53,298 bases of DNA. Source: an uncultured Pseudomonadota bacterium. GTDB lineage: Bacteria; Pseudomonadota; Gammaproteobacteria; Steroidobacterales; Steroidobacteraceae. The translations under genes and the position numbers were made by a program. This document shows positions 49,503-53,298 of the stretch, piece after piece; the first letter of the stretch is position 1; each line of letters starts with the position of its first letter. The notes beneath the pieces were generated by a model. It worked only from the letters and a program-made list of their open reading frames with translations. It did not search any database and was not told the DNA's origin. The DNA lies in NCBI GenBank assembly GCA_903884235.1, contig CAISEB010000035.1, positions 1 to 53,298 of the forward strand, given 5' to 3'.

Positions 49503-50114
49503 TCACCGGGCGACCGGTCCGCACCAGCCCGGCAGGTAGCTTGCCGCCTCGCTGCGGGCAAGCTCGAGCGACTGCGCCAGCGCCGCGCTGAAGCGCGTGT
49601 CGATCTGCCGGCGGCCGATGCGCCGGCGCAGGAAGTCGGCCCACAGGAACTCGCTGAACGGGGTCGTGTCCTTGGCGAACCCGCCGATGCGGCGCAACTG
49701 CCCGGCGAGGCTTCGGTACGGATCGTCCTCGAGCTCCGCGACGCGCCGCGGCAGGTCGGCCCAGTCGCGGCGCCGGCCCGCCGCGTCGTACGGGTGCAGC
49801 CAGCCGCGGTTGTCGAGGAACGTCCAGAACTCGCGCTTGCCGAGCCGCCTGAGGTCGGCGACGACCGTGATCGCGATCTCGGCGACGCCCTCGTCGTGCA
49901 GCGCGCGGGCGAGGTGGTGGTGGTCGATGAGGTAGTAGCGTTCCTTGTAGCCGTGGAGCACCGGGATGAGGTGGCTGCCGAGGAACTCGCCGGGGTTGTC
50001 GACGGAACGCCAGTGCCGGCGCTTCTCGCGCACCTCGCGCATGCCGACGGTCCACTGCGTGGGCCTGAGGGCGTCGATCGCCACGGTGCTGAGACGCGGT
50101 TCGCGGATCGTCAT
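49503..50114 (-). CDS. ParB-like (ParBc_2 family) protein
   Basis: A 203-residue protein with a ParB/sulfiredoxin-like fold: VAIDALRPTQWTVGMREV, then IPVLHGYKERYYLIDHHHLARAL (the ParB catalytic-box equivalent). No helix-turn-helix or ParA neighbour is present, so it is not a partition protein. Members of this stand-alone family are of unknown function. A GGAGGC ribosome site precedes the ATG at 50114. Confidence 0.8.
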   Translation of the reverse strand: MTIREPRLSTVAIDALRPTQWTVGMREVREKRRHWRSVDNPGEFLGSHLIPVLHGYKERYYLIDHHHLARALHDEGVAEIAITVVADLRRLGKREFWTFLDNRGWLHPYDAAGRRRDWADLPRRVAELEDDPYRSLAGQLRRIGGFAKDTTPFSEFLWADFLRRRIGRRQIDTRFSAALAQSLELARSEAASYLPGWCGPVAR

Positions 50115-50192
50115 CGTTGCCTCCCTGCGGCCACGGGGGCGCGGCCGCGATCGATTGTGCGTCGCCGGCGCGCCTGCGCGCCAGCGAGGCGG

Positions 50193-51251
50193 TCAGCGTG
50201 GTGCCGCCACGAGCACGGTGAACGTGTCCGGCAGCGGTTGCGCCCGCGGGTGGGGCTGCTCGGGCGTCGGCTCCGGAACCGGCCCGAAGTCCGCGGTCAC
50301 GAGGTAGGCGCGCCCGCTGTCGGCATCGAGCGCCATCGTCCGCGCACCCAGCTGGGTCGGCACCTCGGCGACCGGCCGGTAGTCGTCGGCGCTGACCTGG
50401 CTGAGCACGGACAGGGTCCCGGCGCCGTTCGAGCTCAGCACCAGGCGTCGGCCGGCGTCGTACTCGACCGCATCCGGATGCTCGCCGATCGGCACCCGCG
50501 CGACCGCGTGCCCGTCGTCGAGGTCGGTGACCGCGAGCACGCGGTTCGCGCAGGTCGAGAACGCGCGCCGTCGCTCGCGGTCGAGCGCGAGCCCGGTCGG
50601 CGTCGTGCACCCGGCCATCGGCCACGTCGCGCCGATCGTCGGGCCCGCGGTGTCGATGCGCAGCAGCTGGCCCTCCTCGGTCTCGATGTTGACGTACACG
50701 TGGCCGCGACCGTCCACGGCCGCGAACTCCGGCTTGCCCGGCATCGGCAGGGTCGCGATCACCGCGAGCGTTGCCGCGTCGAGCACGATCGCGTCGTGGC
50801 TGCGCGCGTTGAATGCATACAGTCGCCGCTGGGTCGGCTCATAGACCATCGCGTCCGGCGTCTCGCCCGGGATCTTCGCCTCGCGCACGATCGCGAGCGA
50901 GGCCAGGTCGAACATGGTGATGGAGTTGCTGCGCCCGTTCGTCGTGTAGCCGCGGCCGAGCTCCTGTGCGAGGACCACGGCGTGCACGCCCGCCGTGCCG
51001 CCGATCGTGTGGAACACGCGACCGCTGATCGTGTTGAGCACCTCGACGCGATCGCCCCGGGTCAGGTACAGGCGGCCGCGGCCGGGCTCCGCCGTCACGT
51101 AGTCCCAGCCGCCTTCGCCGGCCAGCTTCCAGCGCGTGTCCACCCGGTATTCGGGGGCCGCGACCGGCGTCGCCGCCAGCGTCGCGCCGGCACCGATCAG
51201 CGAGGCGATCACGGTAATGCAGGTTCGAAGGCGAGCGGTGCGGTCGCGCAT
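50193..51251 (-). CDS. Exported YVTN/YncE-like beta-propeller protein
   Basis: A 352-residue protein with an uncleaved or cleaved signal sequence (MRDRTARLRTCITVIASLIG) and about seven blade repeats of the 40-residue YVTN type (DRVEVLNTISGRVFHTI, SNSITMFDLASLAIV, AIVLDAATLAVIATL). Such propellers bind DNA, metals or ligands in the periplasm, but function here is unknown. It starts only 21 bp from the divergent HDAC-like gene if that gene's first ATG is used. Confidence 0.85.
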   Translation of the reverse strand: MRDRTARLRTCITVIASLIGAGATLAATPVAAPEYRVDTRWKLAGEGGWDYVTAEPGRGRLYLTRGDRVEVLNTISGRVFHTIGGTAGVHAVVLAQELGRGYTTNGRSNSITMFDLASLAIVREAKIPGETPDAMVYEPTQRRLYAFNARSHDAIVLDAATLAVIATLPMPGKPEFAAVDGRGHVYVNIETEEGQLLRIDTAGPTIGATWPMAGCTTPTGLALDRERRRAFSTCANRVLAVTDLDDGHAVARVPIGEHPDAVEYDAGRRLVLSSNGAGTLSVLSQVSADDYRPVAEVPTQLGARTMALDADSGRAYLVTADFGPVPEPTPEQPHPRAQPLPDTFTVLVAAPR

Positions 51252-51272
51252 GGAGGGTTCCGGCAGAGGGGG

Positions 51273-52292
51273 ATGCCCGCCATCAGACCACAGCGGCGCG
51301 TCCCGCGCCCGGCCTTGACGCTGCCTCGCACCGCGGCGAGGATCGCGCCGGTCGCGCCGCAGCCGGCGCCCACGGGACCTGCCTTGCGCGTCAGCTACCA
51401 TCCGGACTATCGCGTCGACCTGCCGCCGACGCATCCCTATCCGATGGGCAAGTACCCGCTGCTGCACGGCCTGCTGCGCGAGCGCGGGCTGCTCGCGGCG
51501 CCGGACATCATGGTGCCGGAGGAGGCGCCGCTCGAGATGCTCGGGCTCGTGCACGAGCCGGCGTACCTCGCGCATCTCGCCGCGGGCACGCTGCCCGCCG
51601 CCGACGTGCGTCGGCTCGGCGTGCCGCTGACGCCGCGCCTGTGGCGCCGGTCCCGGCTCGCGGTACACGGCACGTGGCTCGCTGCGCGCGCGGCGCTCGC
51701 CGACGGGCTCGCCGCGAACGGCGCCGGCGGCACACACCATGCGTTCGCCGCCCATGGCGAGGGCTTCTGCGTGCTGAACGACGTCGCGGTCGCGATCGGC
51801 GCGCTGCGCGCGAGCGGCGAGATCCGTCGTGCGCTGGTCATCGACCTGGACGTGCACCAGGGCAATGGCACGGCGGCGATCTTCGCGGGGGATCCGGACG
51901 TCTACACGCTGTCGCTGCACGGCGAGCGCAACTATCCGGCCCGCAAGGCCCGTTCCACCCGCGATGTCGGCCTGCCCGACGGCACCGGCGACGCGGACTA
52001 CCTGGCGGCGCTCGGGCCGGCGCTCCACGTGGCGCTCGGCGCGGCGCGTGCCGACGTCGCCTTCTACGTCGCTGGCGTCGATGTCGTCGCGGGCGATCGC
52101 TACGGGCGGCTCGCGCTCAGCGAGGAGGGCCTGCGGCGGCGCGAGCGCCTCGTGCTGGCCGCGGTGCGCGAGGCCGCCGTGCCGCTCGCCATCGTGCTCG
52201 GCGGCGGCTACGCCCCCTCGACGCTGCGCACGGCGGAGCTGCATGCGATCGTCTTCGAGGAAGCCCGGGCCGCGCGGGCGGGGGCCGGCTGA
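51273..52292 (+). CDS. Histone-deacetylase superfamily hydrolase (acetoin-utilisation/deacetylase type)
   Basis: A 339-residue zinc hydrolase. Family residues are the His pair in GGTHHAFAAHGEGFCVLND, the zinc ligands in VIDLDVHQGNGTAAIF and AGVDVVAGDRYG, and GGGYAPS near the end. Bacterial members deacetylate polyamines, acetyl-lysine or acetoin pathway proteins. The ATG at 51273 with AGAGGGGG upstream adds 37 residues before the family start (VSYHPDYRVDLPPTHPYPMG). A TTG at 51384 is an alternative that would leave 132 bp for divergent promoters. Confidence 0.87.
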   Translation: MPAIRPQRRVPRPALTLPRTAARIAPVAPQPAPTGPALRVSYHPDYRVDLPPTHPYPMGKYPLLHGLLRERGLLAAPDIMVPEEAPLEMLGLVHEPAYLAHLAAGTLPAADVRRLGVPLTPRLWRRSRLAVHGTWLAARAALADGLAANGAGGTHHAFAAHGEGFCVLNDVAVAIGALRASGEIRRALVIDLDVHQGNGTAAIFAGDPDVYTLSLHGERNYPARKARSTRDVGLPDGTGDADYLAALGPALHVALGAARADVAFYVAGVDVVAGDRYGRLALSEEGLRRRERLVLAAVREAAVPLAIVLGGGYAPSTLRTAELHAIVFEEARAARAGAG

Positions 52293-52399
52293 ATACCCGG
52301 CCGGAGGGGGTGGCCTCGGTCCCGGTTCCCGGGCATCATTGCCCGCCCGGCCGGGCCTTGGCGGCCGCCGGGCTCCCCGACCACCCGACTGGACATCGC

Positions 52400-52600
52400 A
52401 TGACCCGCAAGCGCGCCCACCACGGGCACGGTTGGACGCCGTCCGACCTTCGCAAGCTGAAGACGCTCGTCGGCCGCGACACGCCCCGCGCCGAGATCGC
52501 AAGGGCGCTCGGACGCACGGTCTCCGCGGTCTACCAGCGCATCGTCACGGAGCAATTGAGCCCGCGCACCGCCGCGGCGTCGCGGCGCCGCCCCGACTGA
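52400..52600 (+). CDS. Small HTH/SANT-like protein
   Basis: A 66-residue basic protein with a predicted three-helix fold (WTPSDLRKLKTLVGRDTPRA followed by EIARALGRTVSAVYQR), similar to SANT/Myb or sigma-region-4-like HTH. It probably binds DNA. Codon use fits the window. It is isolated, between the HDAC-like gene and a convergent membrane-protein gene. Confidence 0.7.
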   Translation: MTRKRAHHGHGWTPSDLRKLKTLVGRDTPRAEIARALGRTVSAVYQRIVTEQLSPRTAAASRRRPD

Positions 52601-52606
52601 TGCCGC

Positions 52607-53062
52607 TCAGCGGCGCAGGCCCGCGCCGCGGAATGCCGCCGCCAGCAGCCACAAGGGACCGATCAGCAGGAACTGCAGGTCCTTGAAGAACGACGGTCGT
52701 TGGCCCTCGACCGCGTGGCCGATGAACTGGCCGATCCAGGCGATGACGAAGATCGCGAGGCAGGATTGCCACAGCGGCGGTCCGGCGGCCGCGAGCGCGC
52801 GCAGCGCCAGCGCGAACGCGCCGAGCACCGGCAGCATGCCGAGCCCGAGCCGCCACGACAGCCGCATCCAGTAGCCGAGTGCGAGCAGCGCCGCGACGCC
52901 CGCCCAGCCGCCGGCGGCAAGCGGAGCCGGCGCCGGCAGCGCTGCGAGCGCACCGAGTACTGCGAACACGATCAGCGGCACGCAGATCCAGTGCAGTGCC
53001 TTGTTGACCGGATTGCGGTGGCTCTGGGCGTAGTCGTCCAGCCAGTCGTCGAGCGTGCGCAT
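52607..53062 (-). CDS. DUF962/Mpo1-like membrane protein
   Basis: A 151-residue inner-membrane protein with about four helices. It opens MRTLDDWLDDYAQSHRNPVNKALHWICVP (quoted by its ends: MRTLDDWLDDY and HRNPVNKALHWICVP) and contains WIGQFIGHAVEGQRPSFFKD, which are the conserved blocks of the DUF962 family. Its yeast member Mpo1 is a 2-hydroxy fatty-acid dioxygenase; the His residues involved (H15-like, H-x in IGHAVEG) are kept. Confidence 0.87.
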   Translation of the reverse strand: MRTLDDWLDDYAQSHRNPVNKALHWICVPLIVFAVLGALAALPAPAPLAAGGWAGVAALLALGYWMRLSWRLGLGMLPVLGAFALALRALAAAGPPLWQSCLAIFVIAWIGQFIGHAVEGQRPSFFKDLQFLLIGPLWLLAAAFRGAGLRR

Positions 53063-53156
53063 GGTTCTCCACCGGGCCTGGGGGCCCACTCTAGCAGCGC
53101 CGCGCCGCCCGGTGCCGCGATACACTGCGCTTGAGCTCGAGGAAGGAGGGGACGCC

Positions 53157-53298
53157 GTGCCCATGCGCTTTGCCGACTATCGTGCCTGTGTCGCCGTGCT
53201 CGGGCTGCTCGCCGGCTGCGCCGGGCCCGCGCAGCGCGTCGCGGCACCGGCCGCGCCGGTGGCCGCGGCACCGGCCAGCCGGCCCGCCGCGGCCGTGC
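53157..53298 (+). CDS. Lipoprotein, N-terminal part (cut by the window edge)
   Basis: An open frame from GTG 53157 (or ATG 53163) runs off the end. A strong AGGAGG site at 53144-53149 favours the GTG. The first residues form a lipoprotein signal with lipobox LLAGC, followed by a Pro/Ala-rich linker. The product cannot be named. A TACACT hexamer at 53121-53126 may be the -10. Confidence 0.65.
   Translation, partial: MPMRFADYRACVAVLGLLAGCAGPAQRVAAPAAPVAAAPASRPAAAV

Overview
The window is 53 kb of dense, GC-rich bacterial chromosome. Genes often start on GTG or ATG inside the stop codon of the preceding gene. The gene content points to a gammaproteobacterium of the Xanthomonadales/Steroidobacterales/Nevskiales neighbourhood. 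It includes a Xanthomonas-type N-acylornithine carbamoyltransferase in place of ordinary ArgF, YadGH, a FlhC-like protein, a TonB receptor next to a TPR-sulfotransferase, and MocR. There is no rRNA or tRNA to fix the taxonomy, so this placement is an inference. No tRNA, rRNA, CRISPR array or prophage was seen.

Left end (1-1.7 kb): the 5' end of an IS630-type transposase and a solitary HipA-like kinase with an AT-rich operator. Next (1.77-10.0 kb, minus strand) comes a complete-looking arginine operon, argR-argG-X-argC-argD-argF'-argB-argH, with overlapping starts and stops and a 33-bp concentric dyad over the argR start. It lacks any recognisable N-acetylglutamate synthase (argA/argJ). Gene X (7190-8269) is a P-loop protein that resembles the DUF1611/DgcN family of glutamate N-acyltransferases and is the natural candidate for the missing step. 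The carbamoyltransferase carries Ala at the residue that separates acetyl-ornithine from succinyl-ornithine enzymes, so the pathway may run on succinylated intermediates.

10-20.8 kb: NRDE protein, TauE/SafE permease, NudC and an orphan FlhC-like regulator (minus strand). A divergent unknown gene follows across a palindrome-rich promoter. Then come a YadGH-type ABC exporter, a receiver-domain protein anchored in the membrane, a saccharopine-dehydrogenase-like reductase, a YheT-like hydrolase, an exported methyltransferase-fold protein, and a convergent bactofilin.

20.87-21.07 kb: a gene-free stretch holds a near-perfect sigma-54 promoter, an upstream array of CGCGTCA half-sites, and a ~74-nt transcript unit. 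That unit has two stem-loops, each with a C-rich loop, the second being a terminator with eight Ts. I read this as a new sigma-54-dependent small RNA gene.

21.2-32.7 kb: an RND efflux pair, glutamate synthase gltBD with a visible promoter, and a CurA-type reductase. 32.9-43.1 kb: a MocR regulator with an extra C-terminal domain, a nitrilase-type amidohydrolase, then a tightly coupled set of TonB receptor, TPR-sulfotransferase, exported serine hydrolase and MFS transporter. This looks like an uptake and processing system for an unknown compound. 43.1-53.3 kb: a VPLPA-CTERM-like surface protein, gabT, an M20 peptidase, arylamine N-acetyltransferase, a ThDP enzyme, a ParB-like protein, a YVTN beta-propeller, a histone-deacetylase-like hydrolase, a small HTH protein, a DUF962 membrane protein and the start of a lipoprotein. 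Several operons end in long perfect GC hairpins without a T-tract.
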